Source: Ampullaceana balthica (lineage: Eukaryota; Mollusca; Gastropoda; Lymnaeidae). From it: a stretch of DNA of 64,000 nt. Positions 10,889 to 23,699 of this stretch are shown in pieces (position 1 is the stretch's first letter; every line of letters begins with the position of its first letter). Under the pieces are notes generated by a model. That model had not been told where the DNA came from, made no database searches, and saw nothing but the letters and a program-made list of their open reading frames with translations. Location of the stretch: positions 124,001 to 188,000 of the forward strand of contig CALYLW010000727.1 in assembly GCA_944989445.1 (NCBI GenBank). Direction: 5' to 3'. Position numbers and translations under genes: made by a program.

Positions 10889-12265
10889 CAATGATCCCTT
10901 TAAGCTGCGCTGCGCGGCCGCGCATATGTCTGATCGACGCTGCTCAGCAGTTTAGAATTACCGCGCAGCAAATTTTGTAAAATATTGCACACAATAAATG
11001 GATGTTGTGAAACCTTGCACACGGACCACGTGGACCAAAGAACCTTAGTGGGAACATTGGTTAGGACTACTAGTCTATTTATGTTCGTCAAAGCGGGAGA
11101 CGGATGACAAGATTTTGTTTATATTATTTCAAGCCCGAAGTTATCATTTTTGAACTACTGTGACTGGAGGTGGAGCAACGCACGAGCATTAATGGTCATT
11201 GGAATCTATAGCATACAAGGGCCTTGCTCATATTATCTGTATTCGGCATGTAACTCCCCTCTCCCGGCCGCTTAGTCAAATATCTTATTTGAGTGATATG
11301 GATGGAGGACCTGAGAAATGGCGGTTTGCTTGTCACCCCCTTCCCTCCCTCCAACTTCAACGATGCCGTCGGGTCCAGTGCTACTCCAGTGCTTGGTGAA
11401 AGAAGGATTAACGGTGTGATGTTGATTGGAAGGGAAAAAATATGGGGTCTGATTAAAACCGTTGTGCTCGCATGTTACAGAAATGATAAAGAAACAGAAG
11501 CGGGTGATTATGTGAAGCAAAGAGCAGTCGTGCAATCGATCAAGGGGGATAATCAAATATGGCAGGGATTCTCTAGCTAGCTGGTGCATACATTAAATGA
11601 GTAAAAAAAATCATAAATTGATTAGTCATGAGTGTGATATAAAAATAAAAACGGAAATGAAATGAAAATATTTTAGAAAGTTTAAAACCAAAATGGACAT
11701 ACTCGACACGCTTTTGTAGATTCAACATTGTAAATTTCGTTAAGTAATTCTCAAATACTCTTACAATTTATTTACACGTTAAAATGCATGCACGCATGAA
11801 AAAAAATTCTTTAACATTATAACATTGACTTTTACAGAATAGTTTTATGAGACTGACTCATTATTCAGATTTCCCGCTTGAACTTCCGGGCTGGAAATAA
11901 TCACACCGTGAATGGAAACATGGACAGGCACTTACAAATACGCTATACTGCTCAGTTGGTGCAAAACAAAATTCGAATACACCATCAAATCACTTTAAAA
12001 TACACTTATTTTTGCCTGAATATAAAAATAAAATCTAGGGAGAACAATAATTTCTTATAAATTTCACTACAGAAAGTTCATTTTACTGTGGTGGCATTTT
12101 TTACACTACGCATAGGGAGTTGTTCTTTTAATGACAGCAAAGGCCGAGCACAGGTAGCACTATGACGATTATTATAGTCATTGGAAAAAATGGTCTCCCA
12201 AAAATGGGAGTTTATTCAGTCTTAATAAATTTTTTATATTGATGATTTTAATTGAGCATGTCAAC
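10889..12265. other. No gene seen
   Basis: Unassigned DNA. The open frames at 11293-11580 and 11878-12060 have no family features. Confidence 0.4.
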
Positions 12266-12269
12266 TCTC

Positions 12270-12645
12270 TAAGAGGTCCGGTGTTCAACTTTGTGCGAGG
12301 ACGGGTGTTCAACTTTGTGCCAGGGCGGGTGTTAAATTAAGTGAGGGGGTGGATGTTTAACTCCATGGGGGTTTAACCATTGGAGTGGATGGGTTTTTTA
12401 ACTCTGCGTAGGGATGGTGTTGTTCAACTCTGCGTAGGGATGGTGTTGTTCAACTCTGTGTAGGGATGGTGTTGTTCAACTCTGTGTAGGGATGGTGTTG
12501 TTCAACTATGCGTAGGGATGGTGTTGTTCAACTCTGTTTAGGGATGGTGTTGTTCAACTCTGTGTAGGGATGGTGTTGTTCAACTCTGTGTAGGGATGGT
12601 GTTGTTCAACTCTGCGTAGGGATTGTGTTGTTCAACTCTGTGAGT
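12270..12645. repeat. Satellite, 26-bp monomer
   Basis: Core gttgttcaactctg(c/t)gtagggatggt, about 9-10 regular copies from 12405. The degenerate leading part (12270-12400) shares 'gtgttcaactttgtg'. Confidence 0.9.
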
Positions 12646-12782
12646 AGAGTTGAGTTCAATTTACTTAATTTCTTACATGCTCTAAAAAGGCATTACTCTA
12701 AAGATTAATCTCTTAAAGCCGTGGTTAGCACCCGGGCAACCTGCGCCATCTGCAGGAAAGTACCACATGGTATTGTAAAAGA

Positions 12783-12985
12783 ACTCCCCCGCCGTCTTAA
12801 CTTCGCAGGCTATGTCCAGCTCACTCCCCCGCCGTCTTAACTTCTCAGGCTATGTCCAGCTCACTCCCCCGCCGTCTTAACTTCTCAGGCTATGTCCAGC
12901 TCACTCCCCCGCCGTCTTAACTTCTCAGGCTATGTCCAGCTCACTCCCCCGCCATCTTAACTCTCAGGCTATGTCCAGCTCTGGG
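12783..12985. repeat. Satellite, 40-bp monomer, five copies
   Basis: Unit starts actcccccgccgtcttaact and ends 'ggctatgtccagctc'. Copies 2-4 are identical; the last has a one-base deletion. Confidence 0.95.
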
Positions 12986-13387
12986 TATGAAGTCAACGGG
13001 TGAGCTTATGTTAACTGGCTAGTCTGCAATACCGGCATTTCGAGTCCCTGGTGTGTTCTAGCGTTTTTTGAAGTACCAGCAGGTATGTCAGTGTTCTTTT
13101 CTCATTTGAGTTACACAATCAGTTGTCGGCGACTCGATTTCACTATTTCCACCTTTGTTCTGTTTGATTTGGATGGGGCTTGTTAACGTGAACTCCTATG
13201 CCAGTTGTATTGTCATGCAGCCAATTTCTTCTGTCACTTGTACTAGATTCGACCCTGTCAGTGGGCGTGTGCGCTCAACTTGATCCTATATAGACAATCA
13301 CATTCACTAGGCCAAAAGAACAAGACCCAGTTTTCGCTGGGTTCCATCGAAAGGCGACCAAATGAAGTGATCATTTATTATTGACGT
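12986..13387. other. No gene seen
   Basis: Unassigned spacer between two satellites. Confidence 0.4.
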
Positions 13388-14498
13388 TACGTCGACAGTG
13401 TCATTAAGTCACCTCGCCCGACTCAGGTGAATAGGTTCATTACGTCGACAGTGTTATTAAGTCACCTCGCCCGACTCAGGTGAATAGGTTCATTACGTCG
13501 ACAGTGTTATTAAGTCACCTCGCCCGACTCAGGTGAATAGGTTCATTACGTCGACAGTGTCATTAAGTCACCTCGCCCGACTCAGGTGAATAGGTTCATT
13601 ACGTCGACAGTGTCATTAAGTCACCTCGCCCGACTCAGGTGAATAGGTTCATTACGTCGACAGTGTCATTAAGTCACCTCGCCCGACTCAGGTGAATAGG
13701 TTCATTACGTCGACAGTGTCATTAAGTCACCTCGCCCGACTCAGGTGAATAGGTTCATTACGTCGACAGTGTCATTAAGTCACCTCGCCCGACTCAGGTG
13801 AATAGGTTCATTACGTCGACAGTGTCATTAAGTCACCTCGCCCGACTCAGGTGAATAGGTTCATTACGTCGACAGTGTCATTAAGTCACCTCGCCCGACT
13901 CAGGTGAATAGGTTCATTACGTCGACAGTGTCATTAAGTCACCTCGCCCGACTCAGGTGAATAGGTTCATTACGTCGACAGTGTCATTAAGTCACCTCGC
14001 CCGACTCAGGTGAATAGGTTCATTACGTCGACAGTGTCATTAAGTCACCTCGCCCGACTCAGGTGAATAGGTTCATTACGTCGACAGTGTCATTAAGTCA
14101 CCTCGCCCGACTCAGGTGAATAGGTTCATTACGTCGACAGTGTCATTAAGTCACCTCGCCCGACTCAGGTGAATAGGTTCATTACGTCGACAGTGTCATT
14201 AAGTCACCTCGCCCGACTCAGGTGAATAGGTTCATTACGTCGACAGTGTCATTAAGTCACCTCGCCCGACTCAGGTGAATAGGTTCATTACGTCGACAGT
14301 GTCATTAAGTCACCTCGCCCGACTCAGGTGAATAGGTTCATTACGTCGACAGTGTCATTAAGTCACCTCGCCCGACTCAGGTGAATAGGTTCATTACGTC
14401 GACAGTGTCATTAAGTCACCTCGCCCGACTCAGGTGAATAGGTTCATTACGTCGACAGTGTCATTAAGTCACCTCGCCCGACTCAGGTGAATAGGTTC
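13388..14498. repeat. Satellite, 53-bp monomer, about 21 near-identical copies
   Basis: Unit contains acgtcgacagtgtcattaag and 'tcacctcgcccgactcaggtga', the latter with 6-bp inverted arms tcacct/aggtga. Copies 2 and 3 carry 'gtgttatt' in place of 'gtgtcatt'; the others are essentially identical, which points to recent expansion or homogenisation. Confidence 0.97.
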
Positions 14499-14739
14499 TA
14501 TTCCGAATGATGTTGATTCCTTCTTTGCAACTAAGAGAAACTCAGCGAGTTTTGAAAACTCAAAGGATCTGAGTCGGGAAAGTAACTTGCCGATTTCCAA
14601 GAGGTGTGACTCGGTTATAAAACACAGCCACACGACCATTGAAATGTCAGGGTAAACGCTTGCCGTTGACACTGTCATCTGGGCATGGTGGAATTTTTGA
14701 AGTCGCTAAAAGTGTGACATGTTTTAGGATGCTGTCATC

Positions 14740-15100
14740 AGGTTTTAGTCTTAGTGTTGCTGTTATAAGAGTTTAGGGGTTGATATAATAACAATTTCAT
14801 TATGATAATATTATAATAAGAATTTATGGATGAACTCATCATGCTTAAGGGGTGATATAATCAGGATTTACGGATGGTATAATCAGAACTGTGTGATTTT
14901 GTTATAAGGATTTAGGTATAATATATAGAGAGGTTTTAGGGATGATATTTTAAGGATTTAGGGATAATTTATTCATGATTTAGGGATTTTGTAATCAGGA
15001 ATCTTGGATGCAATGTGATAATGAAGAATTCAGATTTAAATCAGCATTTTGGGATCTTATAATTAGTATTTAAGTATGTCATAGTCAGGAAATAGGAATC
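14740..15100. repeat. Degenerate tandem tract around 'ggatttagggat'
   Basis: Repeated variants of ggatttagggat(g)ata and 'ataatcagga' at irregular spacing of roughly 25-35 bp. Strongly decayed, so the borders are approximate. The flanking bases 14499-14739 and 15101-15332 show nothing recognisable. Confidence 0.6.
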
Positions 15101-15332
15101 TTATGTTTAGGAAAAATGGGAATATTTTAGATTGGTTGTTGATATGTTATAATCCGGAAATAGGGATGTTATTTATAAACCACTGCACTCTCCCTGGGAA
15201 AAAAATCCAATTATCCGTTTTAAAAGAAAATGAGAAATTGTGCGAGGACAATGTTAGAAAACATGTTAGTTTAGTCAAATCCCTTTTAAAGATTTTTGTC
15301 AATTGAGATTTTAGTGTTTAAAAATGAAGTCT

Positions 15333-15531
15333 CAGAGGCGTCGCTAGGGTTTGCGTCACCCAGTGCGGTTGCTCATGGTGTCACCCCCTCACGACCTACT
15401 CCATAGATCTCCTCCAAGTCTTACGGTGCCAAATAACGGGAATTTACAGAAATTTACATTTTGGTGTCACCCCTTTGATGGCATCAACCGGTGCGGTCCG
15501 CAACCCCCCCCCCGACCTAGTGACGTCTCTG
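15333..15531. mobile_element. hAT-like MITE, about 200 bp
   Basis: Left end cagaggcgtcgctaggg; right end in reverse complement cagagacgtcactagg. Interior is GC-rich near both ends ('gtgcggt'). The 8-bp flanks (tgaagtct and aaatagtc) do not match, so the duplication is lost or the ends are misplaced. Confidence 0.6.
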
Positions 15532-15800
15532 AAATAGTCAATCACCGCATAGTAATGCGTGGGTCTGCGGTATGAGTATTCGAAAGTTTTATAAATATGC
15601 TCTATGAATGGGGAAAAAAAAGATTTTATAATATGTGCGCATCAAATCTCTAACTTTATAAGTCTTAAGGAAATCTGTATAGGCATGTACACGACGACTA
15701 GCTGAACGATTCACTGAACATCAGCACCTCATCAGGCTGAAACTAAAAATTCAAGTAAATATGTGCATTTTGTGTAACTTCAATACTAAAAGTACAATAA

Positions 15801-16419
15801 TTATTTCTCTGAATTCTTTTTTAATAAAATTGTTATGCTGTTGCTAATCAGTAATACGCACGCGCATGCATACGTAGAGCCGAACATTGTCAGTACAGCA
15901 ATGCTCACACGCACTATATGTGGTATGTGACGGGAAGCGCGTTCCAAGTTTTGACAATCAGCTAGCTGGTCTGCGTATTGAAGTTTTTTTTTCATTTCTG
16001 CCCACTTGTGTTGGCTCGCCAACTCTGCTTGCTGTCGTGCAAGTCTTTCCAAATCTTCATTCAGTGACTTGAACCTATTCACCCACATGTCTGAGGCATT
16101 CCGGTCAGCAGCCTGGTGCTCAAAATCTCCGACAGAGACACCGGGGATGCAACTCAGGTCAGTGCTGTCCGCTGTACATTCGTGTGTATGGGTGATGAAC
16201 ATTAAAAAGACGGGTGTTCTCGCGAAATTCTCCAAAGCGCGCTCTAAATGACTGCAGGAGATTAGACGTGAAGCCTCCTAGCTTATGAATACTAAGAAGT
16301 TGAGCAGGGTAACTTGGTGTGCACGTATCTTTGAACTCTCCCAGTTTTTCAAAGTTTAGTAAACGACCTGTTTCAATGTTGGCGATGAAGAGTTCTAGCT
16401 TGTTTTCAAATGAAAACAT
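15801..16419 (-). pseudogene. hAT transposase C-terminal remnant (GTF2IRD2/EPM2AIP1-like)
   Basis: Two overlapping minus-strand frames together give a hAT transposase pattern. The upstream frame (16419-16159) has FSFENKLELF and LLQSFRARFGEF. The downstream frame (16235-15801) has WVNRFKSLNEDLERLA, HKWAEMKKKL and the C-terminal dimerisation motif VLTMFGSTYAC near 15865-15905. A frameshift near 16200 separates them, the usual VF after that motif is altered, and the N-terminal part is missing. A matching hAT end (reverse complement caggggtcggtaaacc) lies at 16873, so both likely belong to one dead element. The left end was not found. Confidence 0.85.
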
Positions 16420-16873
16420 TGCTTTTTTCGGGTATTGATTGTATATCTGTCACATGAGAGGGAGGAGATTGAAAGAAAAGGAAGTTACGTGAGAGAGGGA
16501 GAAGATAGAAGGAAGATGGCCGACTGATGTATTTCTGTTTGAGGGCGTATACTATTCATGATGTAAATTGATGTACATAAAGTTCGAATTAACAGTTATC
16601 TTGTTGAACCAGTGCCTCCTGGAATCATTGAGCAAAAGTTAATGTCGACATTGTTAAAAACGCCCACAAATAATCAGATGTTACAATTTCAAATGCCTTG
16701 CAATTCACATTTAGCTGATTTAGATACATTTTTTTTAAAAAATGCAATTAATATGCAGATCAAAGGACTCTGAAGAAACATTTTTTGTATATAACCGAAC
16801 ATTTGTCTGCGAGCCAGATGCAGCCATCAATAGAGCCCCATTCGGCTCGCGAACCATGGTTTACCGACCCCTG
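16420..16873 (-). mobile_element. 5' end of the dead hAT element
   Basis: The reverse complement of the right border reads caggggtcggtaaaccatgg, followed by paired 'gttcgcgagccgaatggggc' and 'gctgcatctggctcgcag' blocks. This is the subterminal pattern of hAT elements with GTF2IRD2-like transposases. It connects in the right orientation to the transposase remnant to its left. Confidence 0.7.
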
Positions 16874-16904
16874 TCCTAGCAAGAAAAATATAAAAAAAAC
16901 GAAG

Positions 16905-19900
16905 CTGAACTGGGAGTACAAAGTGATCCTAGCTGAACTGGGAGTACAAGGTGATCCTAGCTGAAATTGGAGGTACAAAGTGATCCTAGCTGAACTGGGA
17001 GTACAAAGTGATCCTAGCTGAACTGGGAGTACAAAGTGATCCTAGCTGAACTGGGAGTACAAAGTGATCCTAGCTGAACTGGGAGTACAAGGTGATCCTA
17101 GCTGAACTGGGAGTACAAAGTGATCCTAGCTGAACTGGGAGTACAAGGTGATCCTAGCTGAACTGGGAGTACGAAGTGATCCTAGCTGAACTGGGAGTAC
17201 AAGGTGATCCTAGCTGAACTGGGAGTACAAGGTGATCCTAGCTGAACTGGGAGTACAAAGTGATCCTAGCTGAACTGGGAGTACAAAGTGATCCTAGCTG
17301 AACTGGGAGTACAAAGTGATCCTAGCTGAACTGGGAGTACAAAGTGATCCTAGCTGAACTGGGAGTACAAGGTGATCCTAGCTGAACTGGGAGTACAAAG
17401 TGATCCTAGCTGAACTGGGAGTACAAGGTGATCCTAGCTGAACTGGGAGTACAAGGTGATCCTAGCTGAAACTGGGAGTACAAGGTGATCCTAGCTGAAC
17501 TGGGAGTACAAAGGTGATCCTAGCTGAACTGGGAGTACAAGGTGATCCTAGCTGAACTGGGAGTACAAGGTGATCCTAGCTGAACTGGGAGTACAAGGTG
17601 ATCCTAGCTGAACTGGGAGTACAAAGTGATCCTAGCTGAACTGGGAGTACAAGGTGATCCTAGCTGAACTGGGAGTAACTGGGAGTACAGGTGATCCTAG
17701 CTGAACTGGGAGTACAAAGTGATCCTAGCTGAACTGGGAGTACAAGGTGATCCTAGCTGAACTGGGAGTACAAAGGTGATCCTAGCTGAACTGGGAGTAC
17801 AAGGTGATCCTAGCTGAACTGGGAGTACAAAGTGATCCTAGCTGAACTGGGAGTACAAAGTGATCCTAGCTGAACTGGGAGTACAAGGTGATCCTAGCTG
17901 AACTGGGAGTACAAGGTGATCCTAGCTGAACTGGGAGTACAAAGTGATCCTAGCTGAACTGGGAGTACAAGGTGATCCTAGCTGAACTGGGAGTACAAAG
18001 TGATCCTAGCTGAACTGGGAGTACAATGTGATCCTAGCTGAACTGGGAGTACAAAGTGATCCTAGCTGAACTGGGAGTACAAAGTGATCCTAGCTGAACT
18101 GGGAGTACAAAGTGATCCTAGCTGAACTGGGAGTACAAAGTGATCCTAGCTGAACTGGGAGTACAAAGTGATCCTAGCTGAACTGGGAGTACAAAGTGAT
18201 CCTAACTGGGAGTACAAAGTGATCCTAGCTGAACTGGGAGTACAAAGTGATCCTAGCTGAACTGGGAGTACAAAGTGATCCTAGCTGAACTGGGAGTACA
18301 AAGTGATCCTAGCTGAACTGGGAGTACAAAGTGATCCTAGCTGAACTGGGAGTACAAAGTGATCCTAGCTGAACTGGGAGTACAAAGTGATCCTAGCTGA
18401 ACTGGGAGTACAAAGTGATCCTAGCTGAACTGGGAGTACAAAGTGATCCTAGCTGAACTGGGAGTACAAAGTGATCCTAGCTGAACTGGGAGTACAAAGT
18501 GATCCTAGCTGAACTGGGAGTACAAAGTGATCCTAGCTGAACTGGGAGTACAAAGTGATCCTAGCTGAACTGGGAGTACAAAGTGATCCTAGCTGAACTG
18601 GGAGTACAAAGTGATCCTAGCTGAACTGGGAGTACAAAGTGATCCTAGCTGAACTGGGAGTACAAAGTGATCCTAACTGGGAGTACAAAGTGATCCTAGC
18701 TGAACTGGGAGTACAAAGTGATCCTAACTGCAAGTACAAAGTGATCCTAACTGGGAGTACAAAGTGATCCTAGCTGAACTGGGAGTACAAAGTGATCCTA
18801 ACTGCAAGTACAAAGTGATCCTAACTGGGAGTACAAAGTGATTCTAACTGGGAGTACAAAGTGATCCTAACTGGGAGTACAAAGTGATCCTAACTGGGAG
18901 TACAAAGTGATCCTAACTGGGAGTACAAAGTGATCCTAACTGGGAGTACAAAGTGATCCTAGCTGGGAGTACAAAGTGATCCTAACTGGGAGTACAAAGT
19001 GATCCTAACTGGGAGTACAAAGTGATCCTAACTGGGAGTACAAAGTGATCCTAACTGGGAGTACAAAGTGATCCTAGCTGAACTGGGAGTACAAAGTGAT
19101 CCTAACTGGGAGTACAAAGTGATCCTAACTGGGAGTACAAAGTGATCCTAGCTGAACTGGGAGTACAAAGTGATCCTAGCTGAACTGGGAGTACAAAGTG
19201 ATCCTAGCTGAACTGGGAGTACAAAGTGATCCTAGCTGAACTGGGAGTACAAAGTGATCCTAGCTGAACTGGGAGTACAAAGTGATCCTAGCTGAACTGG
19301 GAGTACAAAGTGATCCTAACTGGGAGTACAAAGTGATCCTAGCTGAACTGGGAGTACAAAGTGATCCTAGCTGAACTGGGAGTACAAAGTGATCCTAGCT
19401 GAACTGGGAGTACAAAGTGATCCTAGCTGAACTGGGAGTACAAGGTGATCCTAGCTGAACTGGGAGTACAAAGTGATCCTAGCTGAACTGGGAGTACAAG
19501 GTGATCCTAGCTGAACTGGGAGTACGAAGTGATCCTAGCTGAACTGGGAGTACAAGGTGATCCTAGCTGAACTGGGAGTACAAAGTGATCCTAGCTGAAC
19601 TGGGAGTACAAAGTGATCCTAGCTGAACTGGGAGTACAAGGTGATCCTAGCTGAACTGGGAGTACAAGGTGATCCTAGCTGAACTGGGAGTACAAAGTGA
19701 TCCTAGCTGAACTGGGAGTACAAAGTGATCCTAGCTGAACTGGGAGTACAAAGTGATCCTAGCTGAACTGGGAGTACAAAGTGATCCTAGCTGAACTGGG
19801 AGTACAAAGTGATCCTAGCTGAACTGGGAGTACAAAGTGATCCTAGCTGAACTGGGAGTACAAGGTGATCCTAGCTGAACTGGGAGTACAAAGTGATCCT

Positions 19901-21369
19901 AGCTGAACTGGGAGTACAAAGTGATCCTAGCTGAACTGGGAGTACAAAGTGATCCTAGCTGAACTGGGAGTACAAAGTGATCCTAGCTGAACTGGGAGTA
20001 CAAAGTGATCCTAGCTGAACTGGGAGTACAAAGTGATCCTAGCTGAACTGGGAGTACAAAGTGATCCTAGCTGAACTGGGAGTACAAAGTGATCCTAGCT
20101 GAACTGGGAGTACAAAGTGATCCTAGCTGAACTGGGAGTACAAAGTGATCCTAGCTGAACTGGGAGTACAAAGTTATCCTAACTGGGAGTACAAAGTGAT
20201 CCTAGCTGAACTGGGAGTACAAAGTGATCCTAACTGCAAGTACAAAGTGATCCTAACTGGGAGTACAAAGTGATCCTAGCTGAACTGGGAGTACAAAGTG
20301 ATCCTAACTGCAAGTACAAAGTGATCCTAGCTGAACTGGGAGTACAAAGTGATCCTAACTGGGAGTACAAAGTGATCCTAACTGGGAGTACAAAGTGATC
20401 CTAGCTGAACTGGGAGTACAAAGTGATCCTAACTGCAAGTACAAAGTGATCCTAACTGGGAGTACAAAGTGATCCTAACTGGGAGTACAAAGTGATCCTA
20501 ACTGGGAGTACAAAGTGATCCTAACTGGGAGTACAAAGTGATCCTAACTGGGAGTACAAAGTGATCCTAACTGGGAGTACAAAGTGATCCTAACTGGGAG
20601 TACAAAGTGATCCTAACTGGGATCACAAAGTGATCCTAACTGGGAGTACAAAGTGATCCTAACTGGGAGTACAAAGTGATCCTAGCTGAACTGGGAGTAC
20701 AAAGTGATCCTAACTGGGAGTACAAAGTGATCCTAGCTGAACTGGGAGTACAAAGTGATCCTAACTGGGAGTACAAAGTGATCCTAGCTGAACTGGGAGT
20801 ACAAAGTGATCCTAACTGGGAAGTACAAAGTGATCCTAGCTGAACTGGGAGTACAAAGTGATCCTAGCTGAACTGGGAGTACAAAGTGATCCTAGCTGAA
20901 CTGGGAGTACAAAGTGATCCTAGCTGAACTGGGAGTACAAAGTGATCCTAGCTGAACTGGGAGTACAAAGTGATCCTAACTGGAGTACAAAGTGATCCTA
21001 ACTGGGAGTACAAAGTGATCTAACTGGGAGTACAAAGTGATCCTAGTGAACTGGGAGTACAAAGTGATCCTAACTGGGAGTACAAAGTGATCCTAACTGG
21101 GAGTACAAAGTGATCCTAACTGGGAGTACAAAGTGATCCTAACTGGGAGTACAAAGTGATCCTAACTGGGAGTACAAAGTGATCCTAACTGGGAGTACAA
21201 AGTGATCCTAACTGGGAGTACAAAGTGATCCTAACTGGGAGTACAAAGTGATCCTAACTGGGAGTACAAAGTGATCCTAACTGGGAGTACAAAGTGATCC
21301 TAACTGGGAGTACAAAGTGATCCTAACTGGGAGTACAAAGTGATCCTAACTGGGAGTACAAAGTGATCC
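16905..21369. repeat. Large satellite, 28-bp and 23-bp monomers, 4.5 kb
   Basis: The 28-bp form is gatcctagctgaactgggag plus tacaaagt. The 23-bp form lacks five bases (gctga) and reads gatcctaactgggagtacaa plus agt. The left part is almost only 28-mers, middle stretches mix both, and the right end (21060-21369) is only 23-mers. Diagnostic variants recur in blocks: 'gtacgaagtg' once near 17171 and once near 19523, and 'aactgcaagtac' near 18727, 18797, 20231, 20308 and 20431. That implies large internal duplications. Roughly 165 copies by length. Confidence 0.98.
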
Positions 21370-21449
21370 TTGTCACCGCGACCACGAATGTCATGTCGTC
21401 TTCTTTTTGATATTTCTTGTCCCCCCCCCCTTCCACGCACACGCACCTG

Positions 21450-21458
<9 letters not shown>

Positions 21459-21527
<69 letters not shown>
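21459..21527. repeat. (CA)n microsatellite
   Basis: About 35 CA repeats just beyond the large satellite. It creates spurious poly-Cys/Val and His/Thr open frames. Confidence 0.98.
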
Positions 21528-21530
<3 letters not shown>

Positions 21531-22601
21531 TTAACTTGTTGAAATGTACAACCTATCGTCATGTACATCTTTTTTTCTTCCCACCGCCTCCTAATTTCCC
21601 GATAGTAACGCCATATTTTAAAGTTCTTCCGCGCGAGAGAACGTCGTTAATTAAAAGTATTTCATGTTTGAATATTGGCTATTTATTCTGCACTTTTCTG
21701 TAAAACAATGGAAGCTTCTTTCCAAGACCTTAGGGTGTTTTTAAAAAAAATATATTCTTGAAATATTTTGCATTGTATTGGGTATTACTAAAAATACAGA
21801 GAAAAAAATTACAAATAAAAATAAGTGAAATTTCAACTATTTTAAGCGTTTTTTTGTTTTCAGAGCACCATTCAAAATATTTTGAGAGTCACTGTTCTAC
21901 TTCCCCAAAATGTATTCCTATGTTTGAACTTGACGTTAAATATTTTATGAGCGGTGCAGCCATGAAAAGGCTGAATCAATGAGCACCGATCCCAGTGTCT
22001 TAGAGCGAGGTCAACAGACGCATCATCACCGCTGGCCCGTTCAGTGACTTTTGACCTAGTCCGAACTAGTAGTGAGAGTCCGCAGCACCCACAGTCATTT
22101 GATTCGGCCTCACTCTTAGTAGCAGCGTCATACCTTCGCGAACCCTTGGGAACTGGACTGCACGAGTTACCTGGAAATTCCGCTTGTAAGCGACGATTCA
22201 CGAAGGAACGCGACCTTAGTCTTCGTTCCAGTTACGGACTCAGTGCTTACGATGGACAGCATCGCCATTTAGGGGCTTAATATTGAATAAAATTATAATT
22301 TCAGCCTTGTACTTGTAGATGTTCATTGAATTTTAGATATTTTACTTTGTGGCATCGAGTGCCTCAGCTTGAGACGTCCCTCGCATGTCTGACCAATCGG
22401 AGGTGAAGTAACAGGCCTGGAAATTCTTCGATTGGAATTCAAGGGGGTTAGTCATAGCTGCGGCTCTTATGTTGCTCACTCAAATAGAGCACCGCCAATC
22501 CTCTCCATCCGTTGGGCAGAGCAATCTAATATTTTTTAACGAAAGACTTGTCTGCCCCATTTGCCTCATGTGGTATGTTCAGCGCGGGGTGAAAAATCAA
22601 C
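21528..22601. other. No gene seen
   Basis: Unassigned DNA. Open frames at 21758-21982, 21872-22201 and 22044-22280 overlap each other on opposite strands and show no family features. Confidence 0.4.
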
Positions 22602-23170
22602 ATGTGTCATTCCCGTACTTTTCATGACACCAGTGGGATGCGACTCTGTGCCCGTCCTTTTCATGACATCAGTGTGATGCACCTCTGTGCCCGACCTTTT
22701 CATGACATCAGTGTGATGCGACTCTGTGCCCATCCTTTTCATGACATCAATGCGACGCTACTTTGTGCCCGTCCTTTTCATGAAATCAGTATGATGCACA
22801 TCTGTGCCCAACCTTTTCATGACACCAGTGTCATGTACCTCTGTGCCCGACCTTTTCATAACACCTGTGTGATATACCTCTGTGCCCGTCCTTCTCATGA
22901 CATCAGTGTGATGTACCTCTGTGCCCGTCCTTCTCATGACACCAGTGTGATGTACCTCTGTGCCCGTCCTTTTCATGACACCAGTGTGATGTACCTCTGT
23001 GCCCGTCCTTCTCATGACACCAGTGTGATGTACCTCTGTGCCCGTCCTTTTCATGACACCAGTGTGATGCACCTCTGTGCCCGTCCTGTTCATGACAACA
23101 CTGTGATGCACCTCTGTGCCCGTCCTTTTCATAACCCCAGAGTGACACACCTCTGTGCCCGCTATTTTCA
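22602..23170. repeat. Satellite, 39-bp monomer, about 15 copies
   Basis: Unit is ccttttcatgacatcagtgt plus 'gatgcacctctgtgcccgt'. The 39-bp period keeps a frame open for 244 codons on the plus strand and 151 on the minus strand, each with a 13-residue repeat. This is a consequence of the period, not evidence of a protein. Confidence 0.96.
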
Positions 23171-23699
23171 TGGCCTTGCTTTCCCTGACAGCACCCCATC
23201 CAGCCTCATCCACCGCACACCCTCAAATGCACATAAATATCTGTGGACGATTTATTTGACAAGTATCAGTGTTGTGACTTCCTGGCATTTTTGGGAAGCC
23301 AACTTCCTCTCCTTTTTTTTCCTAGTGGATTGTTGAAGATATGAAGATTCGAAACATCCTCATTTTCCCACACAACCCACGTATTTTCTACATGTGGTGC
23401 GATAACTTCGTTACTAAATTTAAAAAAATGGTAAAAGGCTACCGAAATTTGTACAGCGGGGCATTAGAAAGAAGGACAATTCAAGCGTAATCACGGAAGT
23501 CCCGAATAAGACATCGCGGAGTGATACATACAACTTACAACAGGGTTCCGTGGCCCTTTTAAACATGTATGACGTACAAGGAGTGAGGCGAGACAATTTT
23601 ATTGGGGGGAGGGGGCGGGTGTTTCCCCATATGTAAACATTAAATATTATCTTTAATGTTGATGATTCAAGAATTTAAAGGTGGTCGCCAAGCACGCCA
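23171..23699. other. No gene seen
   Basis: Unassigned DNA between a satellite and Helitron-like sequence. Confidence 0.4.

Noticed and set aside
13388..14498. CRISPR-like regular repeat array
   Set aside because: The repeats are contiguous with no unique spacers, there are no cas genes, and the context is eukaryotic. It is a satellite.
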